DNA of 64,000 nt from Clavaria fumosa (lineage: Eukaryota > Basidiomycota > Agaricomycetes > Agaricales > Clavariaceae): the NCBI GenBank assembly GCA_951802425.1, contig OX637800.1, forward strand, positions 2,294,001 through 2,358,000. The letters run 5' to 3'. Positions 11,465 through 23,300 of this stretch are shown here, one piece after another. The translations under genes and the position numbers were made by a program. Position 1 is the stretch's first letter; each line of letters opens with the position of its first letter. Below the pieces are notes generated by a model. It did not search any database and was not told the origin of the DNA. It worked only from the letters and a program-made list of their open reading frames with translations.

Positions 11465-11893
11465 GATATCAATGAGTGAAAATAACTATTCTTCATGAGA
11501 AAGAGAGCTCTAGGGCCCTGTAAAAAGAATGAAGCAATTTGGTTGAGTTTTGAAAAAGCTGAGTGGCATATTATACCTTGTAAATTCACCAGAGCATATG
11601 CATGACTACAACTACAATGTGTATGTGCATGCTCCTCACCCTAACCCTTCTTCACCATCATCTGCATCTGCACACATGCTTGTGTCCAGCTTTGCACATT
11701 ATTCACCTTACCTTCAATTTGCCCTCACCTTCATCACACCTTAATCACTGATTTCATTAGGTCACCTTTAACACTATTATTGCTTTCACTTCCAGTTTAC
11801 ATTTGTGCAATAGCAATTGTTATTAGTCTGCCATTTAATCCAAACAAGAACCAGAGGTGAAAGAAATAAACTACAGACACAAAGGCAAAAGGA
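11465..11893. other. No gene seen
   Basis: AT-rich sequence continuing from the solo LTR target site. I found no convincing ORF, exon or repeat. Confidence 0.5.
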
Positions 11894-12184
11894 ATGGGAA
11901 GGGAGGAGAGAGAGGAGAGAGAGGGAGGGGAAGAGGAAGAGGGGTGGGGGGAAGGGAGAGAGAGGAGAGGGAGAGAGGAGAGGGAGAGGGAGAGGGAGAG
12001 GGAGAGGGAGAGGGAGAGGGAGAGGGAGAGGGAGAGGGAGAGGGAGAGGGAGAGGGAGAGGGAGAGGGAGAGGGAGAGGGAGAGGGAGAGGGAGAGGGAG
12101 AGGGAGAGGGAGAGGGAGAGGGAGAGGGAGAGGGAGAGGGAGAGGGAGAGGGAGAGGGAGAGGGAGAGGGAGAGGGAGAGGGAG
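11894..12184. repeat. (GGGAGA)n hexanucleotide array
   Basis: A purine-only tract that becomes perfectly periodic (GGGAGA) from about 11966 to 12184. The long frames coding for Gly-Glu, Arg-Glu, Ser-Leu or Pro-Ser repeats are products of the periodicity, not genes. Confidence 0.95.
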
Positions 12185-12382
12185 AAGCACGATGCATTCA
12201 ATGTGTGACAGCATAAAATGGGCAATACATTCAACTCTGAACAAGTCGCAGCAACTTTGTGTGTATATGAGTTGAGTTCACAGATTTGCTCCTGCCTCCT
12301 CAATAAACTTGTAAAAAGAATGAAAAATATTTATAAAATGGCAATTAATAATGCCTGTAACCATTTTGTTTTTATTACAAAA

Positions 12383-14548
12383 CTAATTAGATGCCAAAAT
12401 AACAAGCCACTGAATGTTGAAAGACAATTGTTTAAGGTAATCCTTACCCACCCATGTATTGGCAGTATAGCCCACAAGACACAAGCTACCAGCAGGGTCA
12501 CGTTTGAAAGGTTTCAAGTCTCAATGCAAATGTTGCAGTTGGGTCATCTTGAAAAGGCCCTTCCTCCCATCATACATAGGAACTGATAAGGGTGTGAGAT
12601 ATAAATGAAATGAAATGAAGTATTATTTACCATCATCACCGAAGTTGAGAGCACCCCTGACAGGAACTGTGCCTCCAGACACCTTCACGGGTGATGATGG
12701 ACTCAACCCATTATTACCAGAAAACAGTTGGCTAATGCCAGACACTGTTCTAGGTTGATCTGTATTATCTGTCAGATCTGTAGACGGAGGCACAGATAGC
12801 ATAATAAACATGCCTTCCCTGGGCCTAGCCCTAGTGCTGAAGGTAACTGCGTCTTCATATATTTGAGCCCTCAATTCTCGCTCTCCAAAGACCATGCAGA
12901 AGAATGCACAGAAATGCTCCCATTCCTGTTGGCATAAGACACCATTGATCTGACAAAACATTGCTGAAGTGTTGCGGTCTGTTAGGTCAGCTCTGGTCAC
13001 AACCACCACAGATGCGAATACAGCATATTGGAATGTCGCAGAGGCATTAACAGACAGGGCATAAGTTGCAGATCGCTGACTGTCCAAAGATGGCTGTTGG
13101 GGTTTAATGCTGTTCGGTGAAGCCCGAGATGGATTAACAAATATCCCCGCAGAGGAGAATGTAATCGCATCAATGATGGCGCTACACATTTGCATTAATT
13201 CAGTTTGTTGCCTGAATTGAGTTACAAAGCTGACCTCATATTCAGGATAGAAAATACATCTGGAACCATGCTGACAGCGAAGGGACCAACAGGGTTGGGG
13301 CCATTCGTAACTGTGCTGAGAACACCCAATCTAAAAATCCAAGGTTAGTAATCTGTATGTGAGAAGTAAAAGACGTTGTACCAGAGGTTGGGTAAATTCT
13401 TGTATGTGTCTTTAAGCAGGGGATCGAAGAGCTTTGGGTTGGTCACCTCACACACAGAGGGAAGATTTCTGTTTGCAGCGTCTGCACGATTGTCACTAAA
13501 AAATGTGTCAGAAATAAGAGAACATGTAATTGAATAAGACGTACTCTTCAATCAAGTCTTCCAAGTAGACTGTCTTTTTATCGAGGTATTCCACTTCCCC
13601 ATCACCCTTAGAGCTGCCCCTGAGATGTCAGACTATTGACCATTTAACTCAAAATGCAAAGGCGAGGGTACATACGTTGGAATGCTGTGGCCTACAGGGT
13701 GTCGCATTGCCTTAGGTGACCTGAAACATGTGGGTAAGTATGCGAATCCAAAAGCTACTATGTAACTTAACTTACTTTGAAATTACAACTTGAACTTTCT
13801 TAGATGTGCGTTCAGGTGTAGGAGACACAGGGGGGGTGTGGCCATCATCAATGTCTGTGTCTCCATCACTACAAGATGTTTCAATCTGTAATGATGCCAT
13901 GAGGATACAATGTGACACACTGGCTGCCCTCTTCAACATCAACAATCAGATGTGATTTCTTGAATAACCTTACAGCTAGAGTGAGAATGAAGGGGAGTCA
14001 GAGTAGAATTCTACCCACATCTTAGCTTGCTTCAGAGTTCTAAGGGAAGGAGTCAGGCATGAGAATAGCACAGGAAATGTCACCTACTTCAGTGCATTGT
14101 CAGGTTCTGGGGAGGAAGCAAGGTGACGCTTGCCACTAAATGAATCATGCCAAGGGTGTAAATGTGAAATCAAATCTGAAAGGAAGTAACTTCATGACAC
14201 TGACCATTTCAAAGGGCTTGAGGGTGAAGAAGCAGCCTTCCCAGTATCAGCGTCACTGTCAGAGATAGAAATCCTGAATTACAGGTGAGGCAAGAACTCT
14301 TAAGGGTGGGAAAAGACAGCACGTAGTATCTATATCGCTGAAAGATGATTCAGCTTTGGGCAGCCATATCATGCAGACCGGCCTACCTCTCCACCGCAAC
14401 ACAACTGTTGGGCAATTGACTTTTCCCTTGTTTCAAGGGTGATCTGCAATGGAAAAGTTAGATCATGGGTTGGGCATAACAGCCAGAAGAATAATACATA
14501 CGTCGAAGGGGTTGCAGCAGACTTGGGAGGTCTACAACGAGATGGCAT
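12383..14548 (-). pseudogene. Eleven-exon gene of unknown function with one internal TGA
   Basis: The exons I can join in one frame are 14548-14502, 14443-14387, 14273-14205, 14135-14088, 14039-14015, 13885-13776, 13720-13676, 13619-13545, 13495-13375, 13330-12631 and 12582-12383, all GT-AG, about 498 codons. The N-terminal third is low complexity and acidic. The rest has NLPSVCEVTNPKLFDPLL, a Trp-containing KNLPNLW block, a long central region (FVNPSRASPNS to QIYEDAVTF) and an end reading LCLVGYTANTW...SFNIQWLVILASN. I recognise no domain; it resembles an uncharacterised Agaricomycete family. A TGA at 12523-12521 interrupts the last exon, although conserved sequence continues after it, so the copy is probably dead or truncated by about 46 residues. 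The donor of exon 9 (13374) is weak. Confidence 0.65.
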
Positions 14549-15467
14549 GGCCAAACCAGCAATGAACCCAAGAAAACGATATTTGGGAGAGAGGGCCTCT
14601 GAGGGATGACCAGAACGTACAAGAAGGGGGAGCTGAGGAATAATTTAAACGCAGTCTGAAGGTATAAAAGCGTTTTCAGATGGTAGTTGACTTCATTCCA
14701 AAGGAAAAGTCATACCATTTCAGAGGCTAGACAGGCCCTGTGCCTGCAGGGTCATAATGACAGTCTTTCGCAGAAGAAGCTTCTAGCTTCTTCAATCAAC
14801 AAGTTTGAATGCCGCGCGCCTCAGAAGTTTGAATGTGTGGGTGAAATATGAAAGGGTCAGTGTGTGAAAAATCACATTTAGGATAAGGAAAAATACACCA
14901 ACTAACCTAGAACTGACTAAAATGCTTGTTTAGGGTTTTTCAGGGACAGGATGGACATCCATCAGAAATTAGTCCTTATCCAATTGAGGTGAGAAGGTGC
15001 ATTGCACATGCTTGCTATTGGAGTGGGGAAGATAGGGCTGCTAAGGACATTCTAAGAAGAATATTGCTTACCAAATGTAGCAGGCACAGCCAGACATAGT
15101 CAGGGTACAGGTGTGTTAGACAGCAACAGACCTTACAGACCAAGACATTTAGAGTGATCCAGGGACAGAATGGATATCCATCAGAAAGTAGTCCCTATCC
15201 AATTGAGGTGAGAATGTGCATTGCGCATGCTTGCTATCAGAGCGGTCAAGGCAGGGTCATTAATCATATTCTAAAAAGAATCTTGCTTACAAAATGTAGC
15301 ATATGGAGCCATAGTCTGGGTGCAGGTGCTTTAGATGGCAATAGAGCCCTGAGGCTGAATGAAGAAAGAAAAAAAAAGGACAGTAAAGAGGGTGAAAAAA
15401 AAGGCTCCCCTCCGAAGAACTCACGCACTCTCTCTTTACACACCTCTCACACTTATTGTCACGTCCC
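14549..15467. other. Spacer between divergent genes, includes a 222-bp duplication
   Basis: This lies between the start codons of the minus-strand (14548) and plus-strand (15468) genes, so promoters of both should be here. It carries a tandem duplication (14940-15160 and 15163-15380). Confidence 0.6.
14940..15380 (+). repeat. Tandem duplication of about 222 bp with an exon-like frame
   Basis: Both copies share GACAGAATGGATATCCATCA-type starts and LLTKC-coding ends. One plus-strand frame is open in both for about 50 codons (PYPIEVRRCIAHACYWSG and PYPIEVRMCIAHACYQSG), and many changes are conservative. It may be a duplicated exon that has lost its gene. Confidence 0.55.
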
Positions 15468-16632
15468 ATGAACAGATTTTATCAAAGCAGAGCAGCTGGT
15501 AAGCTCAATTTTTTCATAAGTGAAGAGACACTGAGTTGCGCCAATGGCAGCTGAGAGGCTGGAGGCTGAGGCAACTGCTCAACATGAAGGACCCCTTCAG
15601 TCGAGATATCTGAGCACTTTGATGAAGGTAAGGTCAAATATGTCAGCGAAGACCAGACACTCACAAGAAGGCAGAGCTATCTTGATACTCCTCTATTTCA
15701 AGTGTGGTATGAAGGTAGTACTCATCAGTATGAATTGGTGAAAGCTGGGTCTGTGGACGAACCTGAGGACATCACACTGCATTTGACTGGAGTCATCATC
15801 CATTGCCGTTTGCCTCCCATCTTGGAAACACCCAAGTAAGCTGTTTACAAGGATTCAAGCTTTGACTCACATTATTCTTTTGCAGAGAACTGAAGAACCT
15901 GCTCCAAGAAGTGACTGTCACAGGTTTAGACACACAAAAGTTCAAAGCGGCCATGGAGGGAATAGTCGCCATTCACAGCACCTTTACCAAGTGTATCTAT
16001 TCTGGCCATTTGCTAGATTGGACTCCACAGGTCATCAACGGATGGAAGAGTATCAGAGCTGGTAGCCGATACTTTACCACTGGCCCAGCATCTGCAGATG
16101 CAGAGATCGTTCCTTTCCTTTCATCAGTTGATCCAGAAGGTATCTTGGGGTCAGTGGATAAACACAGGTTCCGCCATACTATCGACAACGATGTAGGCTA
16201 CTTCAAGAGGGAGGCAAAGGGCAATCAGAAATTCAAGTATGTCATCATAATATCAGTTAATTATAAGTCAAACAGTTTATGGATCTGAAGGTACATACCC
16301 ACCAGCCCTGATGTATTCTCCATAGGAGATATTGTGAAGATAAGGGTTTCATTTTGTGCTGTACCCATCAGTTCACAACCAAGACGTCTGAAGATGGGTA
16401 TTATCCTTCGATCGCTGGCTTTGATTGACAATTCCTTTACCAAAGTGAGTAATGCTTTAAGGAATGTCCATATAAATGAACTTCAGTTACCTTTCAGGAA
16501 GTGTCACTTGCCCTTGCACGGTCTCAATTGGAGGCACCGCAAGCCAACAAATCACTAAAAAGAAAATTGAATTTCTCAGACAATGAGAGTGAATCTGAGG
16601 GTGAGGAGCGCCTCACAAGGCTGAGAATTTAG
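15468..16632 (+). CDS. Five-exon gene of unknown function (about 296 aa)
   Basis: Exons 15468-15498, 15601-15835, 15886-16236, 16306-16444 and 16498-16632 join in one frame, with GT-AG introns of 102, 50, 69 and 53 nt. The product has no signal peptide or membrane segment. It shows blocks EHFDEGKVKYVSEDQTL, DEPEDITLHLTGVIIHC, a helical middle, a TGPASADAEIVPFL stretch, and GDIVKIRVSFCAVP followed by KMGIILRSLALID, then an acidic Ser/Glu tail. I do not recognise a named domain; similar proteins occur in mushrooms as hypothetical proteins. It is divergently paired with the 12383-14548 gene. The start is chosen because its 31-nt first exon gives the right phase; the ATG at 15544 does not lead into the conserved frame. 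Confidence 0.7.
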
Positions 16633-17050
16633 GAAGTATGCAGAGTTGGCGCATTGTGGATGGATCCTTTACTTCACATTACAATGAGGATATATGTTAA
16701 TTAATGATATCTTGAGTAGCGCATAAATAATATATTTTATAGCCACTCACTCCAAGGATACAGAAGGTTTTGGCAGGTGAGGTGTTAGCAGAGAGGTGTT
16801 GATATTGAGGTGTTGGAGTGAGGTGCTGCAATGGCAGTGAGGCCTGCGAGGTGAGGATAGTAACGCAGCTTGGAAAAAAAAAAGCTTACCTAATCTGGTT
16901 GGCTCGTCACCGCACCCACTTACTGTCGCCCACTCCCCACTCGTTACCCACTCGTTACCTCCCACTCCCCACTCATTACCTCTGTCACCCCCTAGTCGCT
17001 GCTCGCCATCGCCATCTCTGCCCAATCCCTACTCGCTGTGGCTGCCCACC
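16633..17050. other. No gene seen
   Basis: AT-rich 3' flank of the preceding gene passing into C-rich degenerate repeat. No supported feature. Confidence 0.4.
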
Positions 17051-17392
17051 CCCCCTCATCGCCGCCTGCTCCCCACTGCTTGCCACCTACTCCCTGCTGC
17101 TCGCCACCTACTCCCTGCTGCTCGCTGCCTGCTCCCCGCTGCTCGCTGCCTGCTCCCCGCTGCTCGCTGCCTGCTCCCCGCTGCTTGCTGCCTGCTCGCT
17201 GCTCCTCGCTGCCTGCTCGCTGCTGCTCACTGCCTGCTTGCTGCTCCTCGCTGCCTGCTCCCCACTGCTCCCCGCTGCTTGCCACCTACTCCCCGCTCCT
17301 CGCTGCCTGCTCCCCGCTGCTCCCCGCCTGCTCCCTGCCTGCTCCCTGCCTGCTCCCCGCCTGCTCCCCGCTGCTCGCTGCCTGCTCCCTTT
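17050..17392. repeat. GC-rich minisatellite, about 21-bp units
   Basis: Units are built on CTGCTCCCCGCTGCTCGCTGC. The motif is the reverse complement of the 8.3-10.0 kb array, so the two arrays are related and in opposite orientation. Confidence 0.85.
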
Positions 17393-17984
17393 CAGGCACG
17401 GTGCGCCGGCAGGACTCAAAGCCACACTGGCTTCCTCGCCTATCGCAATACCACCTCTCTGAGGCACCCCCAGCCCTTCGGTCCCCTCTGGGGATGTGCC
17501 TTTCAGGCACGGTGCGCTGGCAGGACTCAAAGCCATACTGGCTTCCTCGCCTTTCGCAATACCGCCTCCCTGAGGCACTACCACCTCTCTGAGGCACCCC
17601 CAGCCCTTTGGTCCCATCTGGGGATGTGCCTTTCAGGCACGGTGCGCGGCAGGACTCAAAGCCATACTGGCTTCCTCGCCTTTCGCAATACCGCCTCTCT
17701 GAGGCACCCCAGCCCTTCAGTCCCCTCTGGGGATGTGCCTTTCAGGCACGGCGCGCCGGCAGGACTCAAAGCCATACTGGCTTCCTCGCCTTTCGCAATA
17801 CCACCTCTCTGAGGCACCCCAGCCCTTCGGTCCCCTCTGGGGATGTGCCTTTCAGGCATGGCATGCCGGCAGGACTCAAAGCCATACTGGCTTCCTCGCC
17901 TTTCGCAATACCACCTCTCTGAGGCACCCCCAGCCCTTCGGTCCCCTCTGGGGATGTGCCTTTCAGGCACGGTGCGCCGGCAGG
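17393..17984. repeat. Satellite of about 110-bp units, left part
   Basis: About 5.3 copies of a unit running from CAGGACTCAAAGCCATACTGG through GGGGATGTGCCTTTCAGG. One copy is longer by a short internal duplication. The array stops in mid-unit at GCAGG, where gypsy element C begins, and resumes at 26089. Confidence 0.92.
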
Positions 17985-18708
17985 TGTCACGGTCCTAACA
18001 AGGTTAGCGGCGAAGGGGTTAGCGGAGCAGAGTGGAGATATTCTATCGGAGTCCGGTCGGAGTCCGATATCGGAGAAACGGAGAAGTAAACAAGAGGAAG
18101 AGAGACTTATGGGACTGCGGCCTCAACGTATGTGTTGTGCCACCGCGTATATACGTGTCCCTATTTATCAAACAAGAACAATACCAAGGGAGGATCAGAA
18201 CACAAGTCAAAACTCCGAAGTTGATCGGAGTCCGTCGGAGTTGGTCAGAGTTGGTCGGATGACGTGGAGAATGTCGAGGACGATGAGGACGAAAGCTCAG
18301 AGATGTTTTTAGGATCAAGAGACGTTAATATTTGAACTAAGGAGCAGGGAGATACAGGTGGAAACTTATACTGCAAGGACAGAGTATAGGAGTAATGTGA
18401 AACAATGTACATATCAAATTACTAGGAGAGTTTCACCACATGTGCCTGTGCAATTTTCATGGAACAAAGAAACAACAACAAAAGCGACTCCCATGGGTCA
18501 AGGGTATCCTCTCAATAGTAAACAGAATGAGGGGATGGAGGGAGAAGGTTCTAGAACGAAGTCCGAATGGTCCGAAGGTCGGTGGAGTAAAGTCCGATGA
18601 AGATGCGGAGCGGGGCGTACGGAGTTACGGCGGAGCGGATCGGAGTTGGTACGGAGCTCGGAGTCTGGGGCGGGGATAGTGCTTATGCAAGCGGATGGGG
18701 TCGTAACA
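17985..18708 (-). repeat. 3' LTR of element C (724 bp)
   Basis: On the plus strand it runs TGTCACGGTCCTAAC to GGGGTCGTAACA. It differs from the other LTR mainly by an extra 10 bp (GCAGAGTGGA region near 18027) and scattered substitutions. Confidence 0.93.
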
Positions 18709-18939
18709 GTATCCCCCTCTTAGGGTCGAACCCCTGAGACCCTGTGGCCAAAGTCCGCGTGAACACGTGGCTCCCATATCAAGTTAGCACCGGAGTTTCG
18801 TGGCACTTCGATTGGAGTCCGATTTTTTTTTTGGGGGTTAAAACGATTGTGTGCGTCGCACTCTGCTTTTCTCTTCCTTAACTCATCACTCCCACCACTC
18901 CCCCCTAACACGGGCAATTCCTTTCAAAAAAAACTTATC

Positions 18940-19894
18940 ATGTCCAACACGCAATCGACGCCCAGAGCCGGGCCCAGTCGCCCCTCCCGCCCTCGCCCAC
19001 GACCCGTAGTCGCCGTCCCCACGCAACCTCGTGCGGTGGACGAGGACCCCAAGATCGCGGCCCTCACGAAGAAAATTAACGCGTTGAGGGAGAAAAGGGC
19101 GAGGGAGGAGGAGGAGCGACGGAGGCGGGAGGAGGAGGAGCAGAAAGCGAGGGAGGCAGCGGATAGGGTGCAGCGGGAGGAGCTGGAGAGGGCGAAGGCG
19201 GTGGAGGGCAGCGGAAGTGGCACGGGAGCAAGGGGTGGGGAGGAAGCGGTCTCCGACACCGGAGACGGAGGCGGATCGCGCGGAGTGTGCGCGATGCCAT
19301 AGGTTGGGGGTGGCCTGTGTGTGGCCGAGTGGGGGGCGGGGGACGGCCTGCAACGCCTGTGCAGGGGCGAAGCAGAAGTGCAGAGGAGGAGAGGCGGAGA
19401 GGCCGGAGCGGAAAAAGGCGAAGGGGATGCGGACCAAGCGGTCCGTGGAGTCGGAGGAGGATAGGGCGGAGATGTGGGTGCCGTGGGGTCAGCGGATGGA
19501 GGAGGAGGTTAAAAGTTTGATGCAGGCCACGCATAGCGTGGTCCTGAGGGGGGTGTTTGCGATGGAGGAGTGGAGGCCGGAGGCTGCAGTGGAGCGGAAG
19601 ATTCTCCACGGGATTTTGGAGAAGTGGGGGAAGAGGATGGAGGTGGCAGAGAAGGCGGAGGCAGCGGAGGAGGTGAGGAAGGAGAAGGCAGAGGTTCTGA
19701 GGTCGGAGGCGGAGGACATGGTGGTGGAGGTGACGGGGAAGGAGAAGGAGAAGGGAAAGGCGAAGGAGGTGGGGTCGGAGAAAGAGGCGGAGGAAGAGGC
19801 GGAGGCGGAGGCAGGAGAAGTGGGAGCGGAGTCCGGGCTTAAGGAGCCCGAAGGAATTTTGCAGGCGTCGCCCAGCTCACCCCCCTCCGCCTAA
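18940..19894 (+). pseudogene. Antisense Zn-cluster-like ORF within element C
   Basis: This lies on the strand opposite to gag-pol, near the 3' LTR. Starting at the ATG at 18940, frame 1 codes for a Pro/Arg-rich leader and a strongly charged coiled coil (KKINALREKRAREEEERR...). From about 19202 the conserved reading passes to frame 2, which holds six cysteines spaced C-x2-C-x6-C-x10-C-x2-C-x6-C (about 19283-19380), followed by a basic KRKK-like stretch, a helical region and a Glu-rich tail ending at 19894. The spacing resembles a fungal Zn2Cys6 DNA-binding cluster. The frame change is an indel, an unseen intron or a programmed shift. An AATAAA-like A/T stretch follows the stop. Function is unknown; regulation of the element is a guess. 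Confidence 0.6.
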
Positions 19895-20203
19895 AAAATA
19901 AAAATTTTATATACTTGTATTTATTGTTTCTTTTTTCTTTTTTGTTTTCTTTTTTATAAAATTTTTGTTTTTTATCTTTGAACTTGAGTGAAAAGTAAGC
20001 GGAGTGAAAGGAAAATAAAGTAAGACAACACGGAGAAGATGAAGAGAGGTTCGGAGTCGGACTTGGGAGAAAAAATCAAAGGTTTGGAGTTTATGGAGAA
20101 AAGGAATAAGAAGAAAGGAGGTTTTTTAGAGTTTTCGGAGTTTTCGGAGACAGGAACAGAGAGAGAGACGGAGAGACAGAGAGACAGAGAGACAGAAATA
20201 CAG

Positions 20204-20236
<33 letters not shown>

Positions 20237-20374
20237 ATTTTTATTTTTATTTTTATTTTTATATTTTTTTTGGAGAAGACGGAGAAGCGAGAGATGGAGT
20301 AGTATAGAACAGAAAATGTACGTAAGTAGAAGCATAAGAGAGATTTCGGGGTATTGGAGTGAACGGGGAAAGGT
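19895..20374. other. A/T-rich spacer between converging ORFs of element C
   Basis: Contains T-rich runs, a (ATTTTT)n-like tract at 20205-20270 and an AGACAGAG repeat. It serves as the 3' flank for both the antisense ORF and pol. Confidence 0.5.
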
Positions 20375-23300
20375 CTAGAGGGTATTGAGAGGTCCGGGCT
20401 TGTTCGGATAAGCTTGGTGGAAGTCCGAAACAGCCTCGGAGGCATGAACAAGTTCCGTAGCGGGAAGCCAGGATGTTTCCTCATTGGTTCCTTCATATCC
20501 AGACCACCATACCAGGTATAGGAGTTTGCAGGTGCGGCGTTTGTCGATCTTGGAGTCGAGCACTTCGGAGATCTCATGCTCTAAGTCTCCATCGATCTCT
20601 ACCAGAGGAGGCGGGGTGATGGTACGATTCGGAATTGTATTCGGAGTGACTGGCTCCAGCATGGAAATGTGGAAGACGGGGTGGACGGCTCGCATGGCCT
20701 CGGGGAGTCGGAGTACGAAGGAGTGCGAACCGGCCTCTCCAATGATTTTGAAAGGTCTGAGGAACTTGTTGGAGAGTTTTTTGGAGGGTCTGGTCATACG
20801 GAAAAACTTCGCTTTAACGTAGACTCAGTTTCTGACCTTAAACTCCAGTGCTGGAGTCCGACAGTTGTCCGCCGGACCCTGATAGCGACTCTGCGCTTCA
20901 GCGATTTGGTTACAGAGTTCTTGGTGCAGCTGATCCAAGTCTACAGCGAGCTCTCGGGCACGGACCGCAGTTACTTTGCGTTCGGGGAATACCGAGATAT
21001 TCGGGTGATAGCCCTTGTTCGCGAAGAACAGAGAAACCCCAGTGGTGGCGCTCGGGGCATTGTTGTAGGCAAACTCGGTGAGGGGTAGAAGCTGCGACCA
21101 GTTGTCCTGCTGGTAATTGCAGTAACAACGGAGGTACTGTTCCAACGTCTGGTTAGTTCGCTCCGTCTGTCCGTCGCCCTCCGGATGATATCCGGAGGTG
21201 AAGTGTAAAGTCATGTCCAGGACTTTACCCAACGAGCGAAAAAAAATGGGAAACGAACTTGGAGCCGCGATCGGAGGTGACATGCAACGGAACTCCATGT
21301 TTCGAGAAGACGTGGAATACGAATAGACGGGCCAACTCCGCGGAGTTCACTTCGTCGGTCATTGGGATGAAGATTCCCTGCTTCGTAAACCTATCAACAA
21401 CCACCAATATTGCAGTAAAACCGGAGCTCTCAGGGAGTTGCTTGATGAAATCCATCGAAATGGAATTCCACGGTTTCTCGGGTATGGGTAGCTGCTTGAG
21501 TGTTCCATATGGCTTATGCTGAGGGGCTTTCGCCCTACCACAAGTCGTGCAAGACTTGCAAAAGTCCAATACAAATCCTCGGAGTTTCGGCCAGGTATAA
21601 TCCCTGAAGACCAAGGCCGTAGTCTAGGTCCGACCGAAATGTCCAGCGAGCAGGTGATCATGTCTCGCACATAAAACGTGGAGTCGGAGGTCATTGATGT
21701 CCAGTACATAAATCCGTCCGCGCTTGCGGAGAAGTCCGTCGTCGTCCATGGACCACTTAGGGTCCGCGGAGTTCGAGCGGAGGTCTTCTAGGATCGGGAT
21801 GATCACAGGATCGAGCAAGAGTCCAGACCGGATGTCCTCTCGGAGTTGATGATCATCAATCACAAATGACGCGTGGAGTGCGGGTACGTAAAGCGACAAA
21901 GCTCGGAGAGACGATATCAATTGTTCACTGGAGAACATTGGCCGGAGGTTTTGTGGATTGACGCGGGCATAGTCGCTATCCCCCTCTTTGGGATAGACGT
22001 CCCAACGTCTAGTCAACGCATCGGGTTTCATTCCGAGGTGCCTGGGGCGGAATCGGATCACGAAATTGAACTGGGAAAGGAACTCCGACCACCTGGCTTG
22101 ACGCCGGGTGAGCAGGCGGACCGTGGAGAAGTACTCTAGGTTCTTGTGGTCAGTAACAACGTCGACCGGAATTTCAGAACCTTCGAGATAGTGCCTCCAA
22201 GCGGTAAACGCCTCAAATATAGCGAGGAGTTCCTTATCGTGGGTGTCATAGTTCAGTTCGGAGACGCCTAGGGTGTGGGAATGAAAAGCGATAGGATGGA
22301 CTTCACCGTCGGAGGCGACTGTAGAAAGTATCGCAGCGACAGCATAGTCCGAGGTGTCCGTTTCGACTATCAGCGGAGCTCCAGGTATGAAGTGCGAGAG
22401 GATCGGAGCCGTGGAGAACGCGGTTTTTAGATAGTCAAATGCAGACTGGCAATCGTCGGACCAATGCCACTCAATGTTTTTATGCGTCAAGTGGTTCATC
22501 GGAGCGACGATCTCGGAATAGCCATGGACGAAGCGGCGGTAGAAATTGGCAAACCTGAGGAAGGACTGGACATCCTTGACCTTCTGCGGAGTCGGCCAAT
22601 CCTGTATAGTATTCACTTTAGCCATGTCCATAGAAAGTCCGGACGGAGATAAAACAAATCCGAGATACTCCACGGTTTCAGCGTGAAATTCACACTTAGC
22701 CAGGTTCAGGAAGAGACCGTTCTTCCGGAGCCTTCGGAGTACCTCATGGACATGCTCAACGTGTTGTTCCAGGTCCTCTGAGTAAATGAGGATGTCGTCG
22801 AGGTAGACGACCATGAATGTGTCGAGGAGGTTGGAGAATATATTGTTCATGAAGTGCTGGAATGTGGCGGGCGCGTTTGTGAGCCCAAAGGGCATCACAC
22901 ACCATTTGAAGGATCCATATCGGGTGCGGAATGCGGTCTTCCATTTGTCACCCTCAGCGATACGGACCAGGTGGTACACGTGTCGGAGGTCGAGTTTTGT
23001 ATAGATTCGTGCTTTTCCTGGAACATCGAGAAGATCTTTAGTCAGCGGAAGCGGATAACGGTCTTTTTTGGTCACTTTATTGAGACCATGGAAATCAATG
23101 CATAATCGGAGCGTTCCGTTCTTCTTCCGGACAAAGAGCACAGGTGCTCCGTGCGGAGAACGGCTTGGACGGATAAATCCGATGCGGAGGTGCTCGTCCA
23201 AAAACTCGCAGAGTTCGCTGAGTTCGGACTGTGACAGAGAGTAGACCGCACCTGGCAGAGGGGATTGGCCATCCAGCAGGTTGATCTTTAAATCATACAG

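Noticed and set aside
11797..12303. Ser-Leu, Pro-Ser, Gly-Glu and Arg-Glu repeat proteins
   Set aside because: Produced by a perfect (GGGAGA)n tract; all frames stay open.
15544..15741. Gene start at the ATG at 15544
   Set aside because: Its frame does not lead into the conserved exon. The ATG at 15468 with a 31-nt exon gives the right phase.
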